Below, in pieces: positions 45,281 to 53,838 of a DNA stretch of 64,000 nt; within the stretch, counting starts at the first letter, position 1; each line of letters opens with the position of its first letter. The stretch is from contig NZ_LRPB01000049.1 in the NCBI RefSeq assembly GCF_001592945.1, positions 186,001 to 250,000 on the forward strand, given 5' to 3'. The notes under the pieces are model-generated. The model made no database searches and was not told the DNA's origin. It saw nothing but the letters and a program-made list of their open reading frames with translations. Source of the stretch: Roseivirga seohaensis (GTDB taxonomy: Bacteria > Bacteroidota > Bacteroidia > Cytophagales > Cyclobacteriaceae). The position numbers and the translations under genes are program-made.

Positions 45281-48055
45281 ATGCTTCGCATTACTACATT
45301 CATGGCAGAGGCCATTTTTCTATATCTAGGTTCTGATCTAACCAAAGACAATGACTATTTCATAACCAAAGATATCAAGGTTCTATTTGAGGGAGAGACT
45401 TCAAAACTGCTGAATCTCCATAGTACGCAAGTTACCAAGGAACTGTTTAGAAAAATCGCTTATAACATTGACCCCAGAGTACCAGGAGATATTACTCTCA
45501 CCGCCAGAAATGTCGCCAATCGAAAAAGTGCTTTTGACTTTTGCTTTTCAGCGAGCAAGTCTGTCTCAGTCATGCATTTTGCAACTCAGGAGCCCGCAAT
45601 CCTAAAGGCGCATCAGCTTGCTGTTCGAAAGGCAATACGTTTTGTCGAAGAGAACACGATTACGCAAGCCAATTCTCAGAGGAATCGTGGCTATGAACAC
45701 ACCGGCAATATCATGCTCATGGTATTTGATCATTTTACTTCGAGACCTGTGGAAGTGGAATTAGAGGGTAGAAAATTTATCCCGGATTGCCAAATACACA
45801 GCCATGCAATTGTGCCCAATATCACCTGGAATCCACATAAAAACAGGTTTCAAGCTTTGGAAATGGGGAAAATACACGAGATAGCCCCATATGTGGAAGA
45901 GGTGTATCATTCACACCTGAGTAAAGAATTGGTCAAGGCTGGCTATGCTCTTCGGAGGACAAAAGACCGTTATGAAATCGAGGGAGTATCCAGAGAAATT
46001 ATTGATCGCTTTTCAAACCGAACAGCGCAGATTGAAAAAATCGCAAAAGAACAAAATATCACTGACCCGGTTGAAAAAGCCAAATTGGGCGCTTATTCAA
46101 GAGCCTCAAAGGCCAAAGCTGAAAAAGACCTCGATCTAGATAAAATCTGGTTGGACAGGCTTTCAAAGGAAGAGTTAGAAAAGCTTCGATCACTTAAAGG
46201 TAAGTCACAAAAGCCCAACAGGACAATTACTGCGAAGGAGGCAGTAGACCTATCCCTTTCCCACCATCTCCAACGCAATTCGACAGCAAAGGAAAAAATG
46301 GTACTCGCCCATGCCCTAAAATTAGGTTATGGACAATTGCTCCCCGAGGATGTCTCTGCAGAACTGAACAGTAGGGAAAATATTCTCAAAAATGATGTCG
46401 ATATGGTGTCCCATATAACGACCAAGGAATTGGTTTTTGAAGAAAACCGGATGATCAGTCTGGCCTCGGAGGGCAAGGGGAAATTCAAACCCTTGAATCC
46501 AAACTATGTTCCTGATGTGGATTACCTCAATGACCAGCAATTGGCGGCCATCCATCAAATCCTCCATTCTAGGAGTCAAACGAATATTTTACGCGGATAT
46601 GCTGGGGTCGGTAAAACCAGCCTTCTTGTTCAGGTCAAACAAGCCGTTGAACAGACAGGCATGTCTTTCTTTGGGGTAGCTACGAGCGCACAAGCTTCGC
46701 GTGGGGTAATGCGTCAAAAAGGTTTCGATGCAGATACGGTGGCAGCACTGCTTAACAATCCTCAATTGCAGAAAGAAAAACTGACCAATGGCTGCCTCCT
46801 GGTGGATGAGGCAGGGACTCTGGGTGTGAAGAATATGGCAGAAATTCTGGCTCTGGCTAAAAAATATAATGCGCGACTGATATTAAGTGGTGACACTCGA
46901 CAGCATGGTCCTCCTGGTCAATATGGAGACTCTTTAAGGATTCTTGAATCCAAAGCGAAAATAGAAACTGCCACGGTACAAAAAATAGTCCGTCAGAAAC
47001 AAACTGATCTTAAAAAAGCAGTTGAGAGGCTCAGTACAGGTAAGACAGATCAGGCCTACCGCATTCTTGATAAAATGGGGGCCATTCAACAAATCCCTGA
47101 TCGTGACAAACGCCTGGCAACAATTGCTGAGGACTATACTAGGTCAATCAAAGCGAAAAGGAGCGCAATGATCATCAGTCCAACCAATGCTGAAGGAGAC
47201 GCTATAGCACAGGTCGTACGAGCGCGCCTGAGACAGGAAAAAATTTTACAGGGTAAGGAAAGGCTTTTTGAAACTCTCAAAAGCCTTTCACTTACAGAAG
47301 CGCAGAAAAAAGATGCCGTCAACTATGATTTGGGGCATCTGGTACGCTTCTCAAAAAACCAGATAGGGGGGCTAAAAGCCGGAAGTCATTATGAGGTCAA
47401 AACCATAGACAAGAACGGAAATATCATGATTAGGGAGCCCAAGTCGGACAAAATGTTCCGCTTGCCGGTAGAGACTCCAGAGTATTTTGAGCTCTATGAA
47501 AAACGTCAGACGGCTTTGAGTAAAGGCGACATAATCCGGTTGACCAACAACCTGAAGACCATCGAGAAAACAAAGGTCAATAATGGTTCGAATTATCAGG
47601 TAAAAGGATTTACCCGAACCGGGGATATCAAGCTGAGCAATGGGAATACCTTATCCAAAGACGCCATGCATTTTAAGCAGGGCTATGTAGAAACCTCACA
47701 TAGCAGCCAGGGCAAGGACTGTCAGGACATATATATCGAAATGTCTGATAAATCGATAGCTGCCGTTAATCAGCAGCAATTCTATGTGTCCGTTTCAAGG
47801 GGTATTCATTCAGCCAGAATATACACACACGATAAGGAAGAAATGAAACGTGCGGCAATGCGCAGTGCGGATCGTATGACGGCCAAGGAAGTGGCTAAAG
47901 GACATCAGGAAAGGCTGATGAGAGAAAAACAGATATCGCATTATCAGGATTTAAACCAGAGACAGCAAGACAATGGAAGAACCCAGAGAAAACAACCGAC
48001 CATTGAGCTCGGCCTTCAGGCAGGGTCATACGGATCAGGAATCGACAGAAGCTGA
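45281..48055 (+). CDS. MobF-family relaxase-helicase (TrwC/TraI type)
   Basis: A 924-residue bifunctional protein. The N-terminal relaxase begins MLRI as is usual for the family, and carries the candidate catalytic tyrosine in NDYFITKD, the SKSVSV block and the metal-binding pair H173-S-H175 (QIHSHAIVPN). The C-terminal SF1 helicase has Walker A GYAGVGKTS at 439-447, LLVDEAGTLG at about 507, and the late motif GYVETSHSSQGKD. It would nick and unwind the element for transfer. This is a different relaxase family from the MobB protein at 9141, so two distinct mobilization systems lie in one window. Confidence 0.92.
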   Translation: MLRITTFMAEAIFLYLGSDLTKDNDYFITKDIKVLFEGETSKLLNLHSTQVTKELFRKIAYNIDPRVPGDITLTARNVANRKSAFDFCFSASKSVSVMHFATQEPAILKAHQLAVRKAIRFVEENTITQANSQRNRGYEHTGNIMLMVFDHFTSRPVEVELEGRKFIPDCQIHSHAIVPNITWNPHKNRFQALEMGKIHEIAPYVEEVYHSHLSKELVKAGYALRRTKDRYEIEGVSREIIDRFSNRTAQIEKIAKEQNITDPVEKAKLGAYSRASKAKAEKDLDLDKIWLDRLSKEELEKLRSLKGKSQKPNRTITAKEAVDLSLSHHLQRNSTAKEKMVLAHALKLGYGQLLPEDVSAELNSRENILKNDVDMVSHITTKELVFEENRMISLASEGKGKFKPLNPNYVPDVDYLNDQQLAAIHQILHSRSQTNILRGYAGVGKTSLLVQVKQAVEQTGMSFFGVATSAQASRGVMRQKGFDADTVAALLNNPQLQKEKLTNGCLLVDEAGTLGVKNMAEILALAKKYNARLILSGDTRQHGPPGQYGDSLRILESKAKIETATVQKIVRQKQTDLKKAVERLSTGKTDQAYRILDKMGAIQQIPDRDKRLATIAEDYTRSIKAKRSAMIISPTNAEGDAIAQVVRARLRQEKILQGKERLFETLKSLSLTEAQKKDAVNYDLGHLVRFSKNQIGGLKAGSHYEVKTIDKNGNIMIREPKSDKMFRLPVETPEYFELYEKRQTALSKGDIIRLTNNLKTIEKTKVNNGSNYQVKGFTRTGDIKLSNGNTLSKDAMHFKQGYVETSHSSQGKDCQDIYIEMSDKSIAAVNQQQFYVSVSRGIHSARIYTHDKEEMKRAAMRSADRMTAKEVAKGHQERLMREKQISHYQDLNQRQQDNGRTQRKQPTIELGLQAGSYGSGIDRS

Positions 48056-48398
48056 TTTCCTAATTGGAGAGGAACACGAATACTATGCTGTACATGCTAA
48101 GGAAAGTTCGCCTAAGAGACTAAAGCTGTATTTGCGCACCTCCGAACGTATCAGCCTTCCCTACTCCCTTCTACCTATCATTATGTTGGTAGACGGCTCA
48201 AAGCTATACATTAAAGCGCATGAGTTGCTGGTAACGATCCAAGGAAGAAATCTAGACCCCTTGGAAGAAGCCCTATCATTGGAACACGTCAAGTGGATTA
48301 AAGAAAGCCCTTCTGGAACAGATACCTTAGATGCCGAAACCTTTGTTGAGAGCATTACGGTTGAAGGCAAAGCAATAGAAAAATATGTTGAACCATAA
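47973..48398 (+). CDS. Hypothetical protein overlapping the relaxase
   Basis: A 141-residue acidic protein that begins 83 bases inside the 3' end of the relaxase gene, in another frame. It has a central beta-rich stretch (SLPYSLLPIIMLVDGSKLYIKAHELLVTIQGRN) and an acidic end. No family is recognised. The long overlap makes the early ATG less certain. It is followed 11 bases later by another small gene. Confidence 0.55.
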   Translation: MEEPRENNRPLSSAFRQGHTDQESTEADFLIGEEHEYYAVHAKESSPKRLKLYLRTSERISLPYSLLPIIMLVDGSKLYIKAHELLVTIQGRNLDPLEEALSLEHVKWIKESPSGTDTLDAETFVESITVEGKAIEKYVEP

Positions 48399-48409
48399 AC
48401 CCAAAAACC

Positions 48410-48904
48410 TTGAAAAAGAAAGATCAAAATGGGCTTTCCAATCAAAAGCCCGTTAAGGATGAATTCTCATCCAGCACGAAAAAAGAGTACAGTTCTAAAC
48501 ATAAGGAAAAAGCAGTTGAAGATCCGGATTTATCTCATCATGCGCTTATCGAAAAGCTTGATACTTACAGCAAAACCAACATTGAAGAGAATGTAGACGA
48601 CTATTTTGCATTTCAGAGGATGAAAGACAAATACATGGATGAAATAAAGCAAAAGGATGCAGACAGGATAAAAGGCGCAGTTCATTACGCTCAAGGACAA
48701 AGAGCAGGACTACCGCAGGCCGACTATGACACCCTTAAGCAGGGTCATGAACTTCAGGACCAAAACCTTCGAAATAATGTGGTGCGTGAAGCTGGCGAAT
48801 ACTACAAGAAAAATAACAACTTGAATAAAATTTATAATCAGGAAAGTCAGAAGACAAATGAACCTGATCAATCAAAAGATAAAGGATTGGACATTGAGAA
48901 GTAG
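48410..48904 (+). CDS. Hydrophilic hypothetical protein
   Basis: A 164-residue very charged, mostly helical protein starting at a TTG. The middle contains YFAFQRMKDKYMDEIKQKDADRIKGAVHYAQGQRAG. It resembles structural accessory proteins encoded after relaxases but has no clear family. No signal or membrane segment. Last gene of the mobilization unit before a noncoding gap. Confidence 0.55.
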   Translation: MKKKDQNGLSNQKPVKDEFSSSTKKEYSSKHKEKAVEDPDLSHHALIEKLDTYSKTNIEENVDDYFAFQRMKDKYMDEIKQKDADRIKGAVHYAQGQRAGLPQADYDTLKQGHELQDQNLRNNVVREAGEYYKKNNNLNKIYNQESQKTNEPDQSKDKGLDIEK

Positions 48905-49337
48905 CCGATTTTGAATAACGATAATGCTCGCGGTTCATCCGATTTTCTGAAGGTGATATGAACGTTTCTCTTTTTGGCGTTCCCCTTCGGGTCGGGCTAT
49001 CGCAGCTACATGGTAGCCTTCTCTATCCCTAACGCTAGATATCCATCAATGAGGAAATTATTCTAATCGTTAAGTGCTTTATAGATTCACTATCGAATTC
49101 CATTTCTTTCCGAATAGGCAAAGCTAGCCCCGCCCAAGTAAACACCAAGAGACTACGGCATAAAGCCAACGCTCAAAAAAGGCCATGCATGTTTATTCCG
49201 TTTCCTCTTGGCTTATTTCTTGGGCTTAGCAATTGACGGCCTAAGGAAAGATAATGGGGAGGTGTGAAATACTTAGGACGTCAGTGATCCAAGACAGTTT
49301 TGCGATAAACTTTTATTTTTGATAAAAAGCTTGGCTT
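48905..49337. other. Noncoding gap with shared motif and -7 box
   Basis: It holds CGGGCTATCGC (48993-49003), the inverted pair GCTAC/GTAGC, and CTATCCCTAACGC (49023-49035), as in the gap at 31.88-31.95 kb. TATTTTTG (49314-49321) fits the Bacteroidota -7 box and would drive the SRAP gene at 49338. I see no gene here. Confidence 0.5.
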
Positions 49338-50183
49338 ATGTGTTATTCAATGTCTGCAAATATGTCCCATCAGGAATGGTCGGACATTCAGGAAATCTAT
49401 CGAACGCTTTCCGGAAACGAGTTTCAGGAAATGTTGGAGAGCGGAACGAGAGCCTTCTATTTCCTCGATGCCTATGGCGATTGGCATCCTGAATTGCCGG
49501 TCATCGCTCAAAGCCGACCTGGTGAAGTCCAGATGATGCGGTGGGGATTGATCCCTCCTTTTGCAAAATACATTGAGAAAAACGGCAGAAAGCTTCATCC
49601 CTATGATTTCGGGAACTATTACTCCAAGACGGCTAATGCCATGGCAGAGGGATTGGCTGAGAAAACAACATGGAAGAGGCTCTACAAGAAAAACCGTTGC
49701 CTGATCCTTGCCTCAGGCTTTTACGAGTTTTATCATCTCTCAGGAAAGAAGGTTACCTATCCCCACTACATCACACTGAAAGACTATCCCGTATTTGCCT
49801 TTGCAGGCTTACATGACACCTGGACCGATCCTGAGACTGGAGAAGTAGTAGATACCTGCACAATCATTACCACACGGCCCAATCCCATGATGAAGGTCAT
49901 TCATAACAACCCGGATGCACATAGCGGCCCAAGAATGCCTGTAATGCTAACGCCTGAGGAATGGTCAAACTGGCTGGATGGTGAAATGAACTATAAAGAT
50001 GTCCTGAAATTTTGTGAGCCATTCCCTATGGATGGGATGAATGCAATTACTGTTAGACAAGGCCTCAAAAGTCGTAAAGTGAATTCTAATATCCCGGAAG
50101 TTCAGGAGCAGATTGCTTATGAGGAGCTTGGTACAAATTGGGCCCAATACCCCGGCACTGAAACTCAGGGCACTCTTTTTTAG
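49338..50183 (+). CDS. SOS response-associated peptidase (SRAP/YedK/HMCES family)
   Basis: A 281-residue protein that begins MCYS, so the catalytic C2 becomes N-terminal after methionine removal. Family elements are FGNYYSKTANAMAEG, the glutamate in LASGFYEFYH, and HNNPDAHSGPRMPVML with the active histidine. SRAP proteins crosslink to abasic sites in single-stranded DNA and shield them. On a mobile element that passes through single strands this is a sensible cargo. The preceding promoter box is of Bacteroidota type. Confidence 0.93.
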   Translation: MCYSMSANMSHQEWSDIQEIYRTLSGNEFQEMLESGTRAFYFLDAYGDWHPELPVIAQSRPGEVQMMRWGLIPPFAKYIEKNGRKLHPYDFGNYYSKTANAMAEGLAEKTTWKRLYKKNRCLILASGFYEFYHLSGKKVTYPHYITLKDYPVFAFAGLHDTWTDPETGEVVDTCTIITTRPNPMMKVIHNNPDAHSGPRMPVMLTPEEWSNWLDGEMNYKDVLKFCEPFPMDGMNAITVRQGLKSRKVNSNIPEVQEQIAYEELGTNWAQYPGTETQGTLF

Positions 50184-50245
50184 GCACTGGCTGTATTTGT
50201 AGTATTTTTAGTAAACTAAATATATTAGCTAACATCTAATTTATT

Positions 50246-50253
50246 TAGCTTTG
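50246..50253 (+). promoter_or_regulatory. Bacteroidota -7 box directly before a start codon
   Basis: TAGCTTTG matches TAnnTTTG and ends only 4 bases before the ATG at 50258. A transcript starting at the usual distance would have almost no leader. Confidence 0.6.
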
Positions 50254-50257
50254 TCCA

Positions 50258-50695
50258 ATGAAGTTTCAGGAAGGCAAATTCTTAGCCAAGCTCAGATCAC
50301 CGGATAATATCGATGAGAAGGAATTCTTTCTGAAGATCACTTTCGATGCTGGAAAGCATTACGTTTATGTCGATGATGGAGGAAAGAAAGAAATAGATGA
50401 AAGCGTACGAGATTGGCTTTTGAATGACGTTCACCTCATCAGACCACTCCATGAGACACATCGCCCTGAGTTTCGAAAGGTGCAGTTCGTTGTTAGAGCC
50501 GAAAGCGAATTTGGAACTCATCACGAGTGGACAACAACCAGTTGGGAGAGGCTTGAACAGATATTAAAGAAGTTCCCAGGGCTCTTGAAAGCTTACGTTA
50601 ATGACTCCAAACGCAGATCATGGCTTCTAGAGTTTGTACGAAATGCCAGGGAATTGAGAAACCAGAATATTTTTGGCAAGAAAGCTTCAAAATAG
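50258..50695 (+). CDS. Hypothetical protein, probably leaderless
   Basis: A 145-residue soluble protein. The first half is beta-rich (FLKITFDAGKHYVYVDDGGKKEI) and the second half is a basic helix pair (LEQILKKFPGLLKAYVNDSKRRSWLLEFVRNARELR). No family is recognised. Convergent with the HTH gene at 50709 (13 bases apart). Its own TAnnTTTG box sits right at the start codon. Confidence 0.6.
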   Translation: MKFQEGKFLAKLRSPDNIDEKEFFLKITFDAGKHYVYVDDGGKKEIDESVRDWLLNDVHLIRPLHETHRPEFRKVQFVVRAESEFGTHHEWTTTSWERLEQILKKFPGLLKAYVNDSKRRSWLLEFVRNARELRNQNIFGKKASK

Positions 50696-50708
50696 TCCCT
50701 CCTCTATT

Positions 50709-51224
50709 TCATGCCACTATATTTTTAAAAGCACCGATAATCCCTTTGATAATCTCTGGATCGGCACTCTTCGTCCTTCCACTCTTCCAGGCCTTCACCA
50801 CATGTGGTTTGACATCAACCCCCGCTTCTTTGACCAAGTCTTCGGCCTTCACTCCAGTCCGCAGCTCTTCCCTTTTCAGCATGTCCAGAAACTCAATTGT
50901 AATTGGTTCATAGCCGTATGATGGTGGCTTATAAATAGCTATTGGTTCGGTTTTCCTAAATTCTGAGCTTTTAGGCTTCGCCTCTTTTATCTTCTTATCT
51001 GGTGTGTCCTGCCATAACTCTAAAGCCAGCCTGATATGGTCTTCTCTGGCAGTGTCAGCCTTCCCGTTCTGTCCAGTAATGCGGTAAATAATGCCGGAGG
51101 TCAGTCCAAGCTTACGGGCTTCTTTATGACCCTTCAAAATCCTTTGCGGCCCTATTCCCGTGCGCTTGATCTCGGAAAGGATATGGTCTCTAACAGCCTG
51201 CTTTATCTGTATATATTCGGGCAT
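50709..51224 (-). CDS. Putative two-HTH regulator
   Basis: A 171-residue basic protein. The N-terminal 55 residues (VRDHILSEIKRTGIGPQRILK, then KLGLTSGIIYRITG) and the C-terminal 60 (ITIEFLDMLKREELRTGVKAEDLVKEAGVDVKPHVVKAWKSGRT) each look like a helix-turn-helix, joined by a proline-rich linker. It is divergent from the gene at 51466 and separated by 241 bases with inverted repeats, so it may regulate it. No named family is recognised. Confidence 0.6.
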   Translation of the reverse strand: MPEYIQIKQAVRDHILSEIKRTGIGPQRILKGHKEARKLGLTSGIIYRITGQNGKADTAREDHIRLALELWQDTPDKKIKEAKPKSSEFRKTEPIAIYKPPSYGYEPITIEFLDMLKREELRTGVKAEDLVKEAGVDVKPHVVKAWKSGRTKSADPEIIKGIIGAFKNIVA

Positions 51225-51325
51225 TTCTCATCCATAATGGATAATTCGTATTACCAGGAAGTATAGCAGGATAACCCCAAATATTTCAAACCAACAACGC
51301 CACAGTGAATAGATAAAATTTTAGA

Positions 51326-51402
51326 CAAATACGGTGGTTTAATAACCTTTTGTAAACCATTGAAAAGTATATACAATTTTATCTAAAGTTAAATCCGTAT
51401 TT
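51326..51402. promoter_or_regulatory. Possible operator region between divergent genes
   Basis: AAATACGG (51326-51333) and CCGTATTT (51395-51402) are inverted copies. Between them, TGGTTTA (51335-51341) is mirrored by TAAACCA (51353-51359). Regulator unknown. Confidence 0.4.
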
Positions 51403-51465
51403 ACCCTGTTTTGCTATCCTTATTGTGTCTGAAAGGACAATTGGGGGCAATTGAAGGGGTAAACC

Positions 51466-52260
51466 GTGTCTGACAAAGAAATAAACAAAGTTCATTTAGA
51501 AGCTGAGCAAGATAACCGGCACCGCTTTGACCTTACCTTAAAAGGTGAGGCTGATAATGCAGGTGTTCGTTCTGTTGGATCGGCAGCAGATGGTCAAGCG
51601 GCACTTGCGGAAAGCAAGGAACAGAAAAAGCAAAAAGAATTGATGGACTTGCTTTATATCCAAGGTCTACAGGCGAAAATGGGGGATATTCTTGATGACA
51701 TTAAAGACAAGATGGATGAGTACAGACAAAGCCGTGATCGTCAAAAAAGAATGAACAATTGTGTTCAAGATGGAGATTTTGCGACCTTAAGATTGATCTT
51801 CATTGAAGATTATCACATGGATGCGGACGAAGTTGATGCCATGAATCCTGAAGAATTGATTGAAGAAGCACAAAGGCGCAATCAGGGTGAATTGGATACG
51901 CAAGCCGTGCTTAGAGCTGAAATCAGAGAATTGGCATTGGAGTATAAAGAAAGAGCACAAGAATTAGGACAAGAGCGCCCAGCACTGGCTGAGGCCGAGA
52001 TGGAAAAGTTGGATGCGATTAAATATAGAGCAAGCGCATTGGGCTTTGATTTTGATGGAATGCTAAAGGACGTGGCTATTGAGAATGATGCGACTGCCTT
52101 TCATTCTATAAACAATAAAGCTGAACGGACGAATCTTTTAAACGAGACATTCAATAAAGTAGCTCCAGATTTAGATAGTCAGCCGAGTCAAGAACTGGAA
52201 AACAACCAAGATGCAGGTTTGTTCGGTCAGAAGAACTCTGCGCCATCATTATTCAACTAG
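51466..52260 (+). CDS. Hypothetical protein, coiled and acidic
   Basis: A 264-residue acidic, largely helical protein starting at GTG. It contains KEQKKQKELMDLLYIQGLQAKMGDILDDIKDKMDEYRQSRDR and then long glutamate-rich helices. No motif is recognised. The end (QKNSAPSLFN) overlaps the convergent secreted-protein gene by 4 bases. In style (GTG start, no Bacteroidota promoter) it resembles the genes that follow. Confidence 0.6.
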   Translation: MSDKEINKVHLEAEQDNRHRFDLTLKGEADNAGVRSVGSAADGQAALAESKEQKKQKELMDLLYIQGLQAKMGDILDDIKDKMDEYRQSRDRQKRMNNCVQDGDFATLRLIFIEDYHMDADEVDAMNPEELIEEAQRRNQGELDTQAVLRAEIRELALEYKERAQELGQERPALAEAEMEKLDAIKYRASALGFDFDGMLKDVAIENDATAFHSINNKAERTNLLNETFNKVAPDLDSQPSQELENNQDAGLFGQKNSAPSLFN

Positions 52261-52814
52261 TTCAATCCAACGATTAGTGTTGGGCTAACACCGTCTTTTA
52301 GAACGTTTTGATCTCCGTGTCTTTCAACGAAAATATTTCCTATCGCCTGAATAGCGCCAGCACCACCTATTTGTTCAGGTGTAAATAGGTTATAACCCTC
52401 TTTGGTTTTATAGGAAAGGCCATCCATATAGATTGAGGCGAGGGTCTTACCATCTTCGTCACGCTCTTCATAGGTCACGGTGATGTACATGGGCTTGTCT
52501 GTAAATTTTCTATCAGCAAATGCATTGGCCAATAATTTGGCATATTCTTCGGCAGACATTTTACCTTCATTGCGCCCAATAATATGGATCGCCATCTTTT
52601 TGTCGTAAGACGCCAGTGTTGCATCACCGGCATCACCTTCAAAAATAACAGGGGAGTTCATGACCTGCTTTTTAGCGGCCTCAACCTTGGATTTACCAGA
52701 GGCATCATTGAAGGCTACACGATTGTCATTCGCAGTGTCTTGCGCCTTGGCATTCAGGGTGAATATCAACCCTAATGCGGCAATTCCTGTGGCTATTTTC
52801 TTTGCTGGTTTCAT
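52257..52814 (-). CDS. Secreted hypothetical protein
   Basis: A 185-residue protein with a signal peptide (residues 5-24, ending NAKAQD). The mature part begins NDNRVAFNDASGKSKVEAAKKQVMN and contains a beta-rich YITVTYEERDEDGKTLASIYMDGLSY region. No domain is recognised. Single gene on the minus strand. The signal and composition are closer to proteobacterial periplasmic proteins than to the left half of the window (impression, not a computed result). Confidence 0.6.
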   Translation of the reverse strand: MKPAKKIATGIAALGLIFTLNAKAQDTANDNRVAFNDASGKSKVEAAKKQVMNSPVIFEGDAGDATLASYDKKMAIHIIGRNEGKMSAEEYAKLLANAFADRKFTDKPMYITVTYEERDEDGKTLASIYMDGLSYKTKEGYNLFTPEQIGGAGAIQAIGNIFVERHGDQNVLKDGVSPTLIVGLN

Positions 52815-52924
52815 ATCTTGATCCTATTATTACCTTTCTTTTATATCATTTAATGTTCGTATTGCGCAATCAAATGCTTAACTTCCGTTAAGATTTTAAT
52901 AAATAGTATCCGTGTGCATTAGAG

Positions 52925-52960
52925 AGAAAGGAGGAGCGCAAACGTGCCCTCTTTTTTTTA
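52925..52960 (+). terminator. Candidate intrinsic terminator
   Basis: GAGGAGCGC pairs with GTGCCCTC around AAAC with one bulge, followed by a run of eight T (52952-52959). Confidence 0.55.
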
Positions 52961-53068
52961 TACATAGTTGTATCCTTTGCCTCCACAGTCCGGGCAAGTA
53001 GCCATACCTGTTGAAGGGCTATGAATCCCACCCGTTCCACTGCACATCGTACATTTCACCTTTTTCAT
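52958..53068 (-). CDS. 36-residue zinc-finger peptide (DnaJ-type CxxCxGxG repeat)
   Basis: The frame gives MKKVKCTMCSGTGG, a short loop, then CPDCGGKGYNYV. Two CxxCxGxG knuckles make a four-cysteine zinc site like half of the DnaJ zinc domain. The size and the neat paired motif argue for a real gene. It is divergent from the XRE gene at 53193, and both share a region with two palindromic operators. Function unknown; a regulatory or chaperone-partner role is possible. Confidence 0.7.
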   Translation of the reverse strand: MKKVKCTMCSGTGGIHSPSTGMATCPDCGGKGYNYV

Positions 53069-53095
53069 GATTTTGCGTTTAAGGGTTTATAATCA

Positions 53096-53154
53096 ATTGC
53101 GTTCTATAAGACGCAATATAGTTAAAAATATGAAATAGCGTTTTATAAAACGCT
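53096..53154. promoter_or_regulatory. Twin palindromic operators of the XRE gene
   Basis: GCGTTCTATAAGACGC (core of 53096-53117) and AGCGTTTTATAAAACGCT (53137-53154, perfect palindrome) share the form GCGTT-N-TATAA-N-ACGC. They lie between the zinc-finger peptide gene and the XRE gene, so the XRE protein probably controls both. Confidence 0.75.
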
Positions 53155-53192
53155 GATTTTAAAGACGCTTTTATACTCCTTTAGCCATTCTT

Positions 53193-53429
53193 ATGAAGGA
53201 AGGGGAAGCGATAGATGATGCATTAAAGGCAATAGGTGAACGCCTGAAAAAGCTACGTGAGGAAAGCTTTGAGGGAGGCTATGTCAAATTTGCAATCCAT
53301 CATGTCAACATGCAGCCCAAGCAATATTGGAAGCTGGAAGCAGGAACGGCCAACTTTACAATCAAAACCCTTCTTCGTGTCTTGGATGTCCATAAAATCA
53401 CACTCGAAGACTTCTTTAAGGGCACATAG
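53193..53429 (+). CDS. XRE-family HTH regulator
   Basis: A 78-residue protein consisting of a helix-turn-helix: AIGERLKKLREESFEGGYVKFAIHHVNMQPKQYWKLEAGTANFTIKTLLRVLDVHKITLEDFF. It follows the Cro/C1 pattern of R-L-x-x-L-R at the start and LLRVLDVH-x-x-x-x-x-x-FF at the end. It is likely autoregulatory through the twin palindromes upstream. Located just before a ParDE pair but separated by its own promoter. Confidence 0.8.
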   Translation: MKEGEAIDDALKAIGERLKKLREESFEGGYVKFAIHHVNMQPKQYWKLEAGTANFTIKTLLRVLDVHKITLEDFFKGT

Positions 53430-53473
53430 TCTGTGTGCACCAAGTACATAATATTTGAACCTATACAAAATAT

Positions 53474-53526
53474 CTGTAGTTTTACTACAGTAATACTGTA
53501 CTATTGGTGCACTATTTGTGTATAAT
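53474..53526 (+). promoter_or_regulatory. ParDE operator and sigma-70-like -10 box
   Basis: CTGTAG/CTACAG (53474-53490) overlaps the 15-bp palindrome TACAGTAATACTGTA (53486-53500). TATAAT follows at 53521-53526. ParD-type antitoxins repress their own operon at such palindromes. Confidence 0.65.
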
Positions 53527-53547
53527 GAAAGAAGAAAGGAGTTACTT

Positions 53548-53838
53548 ATGGCACGTATTGATTTGAGCGATCCTTATGAGCGTTATCTAAAAAGTCAGGT
53601 GGATGCCGGACTATTCAGGTCTATCACAGCTGCTGTAGAGCATGCTATCTTGAACCAGATGAAGGAAGAAGAAAAGCTTCGTTTGTCGGGCATTCAGGCT
53701 GCTTTGGCCAAGGGTGAGGAAGACATTGCCAATGGCCGTACTTTTTCCTACACACCTGGCCTTATTTCTGAAATCTCAAAAAAGGGCAAGCAAGCTGCTC
53801 TGTCCGGAAAGTCCGTGAAGCGTGAAGTCAAAGGCTAA
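53548..53838 (+). CDS. parD: ParD-family antitoxin
   Basis: A 96-residue protein starting at the ATG behind a good ribosome-binding site (AAAGGAGTT). The ribbon-helix-helix domain reads ARIDLSDPYERYLKSQVDAGLFRSITAAVEHAILNQM, and the C-terminal part wraps the toxin. A frame extension upstream to 53518 lacks a good start. The end overlaps the toxin gene by 17 bases. It should bind and neutralise the ParE toxin and repress the operon. Confidence 0.88.
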   Translation: MARIDLSDPYERYLKSQVDAGLFRSITAAVEHAILNQMKEEEKLRLSGIQAALAKGEEDIANGRTFSYTPGLISEISKKGKQAALSGKSVKREVKG

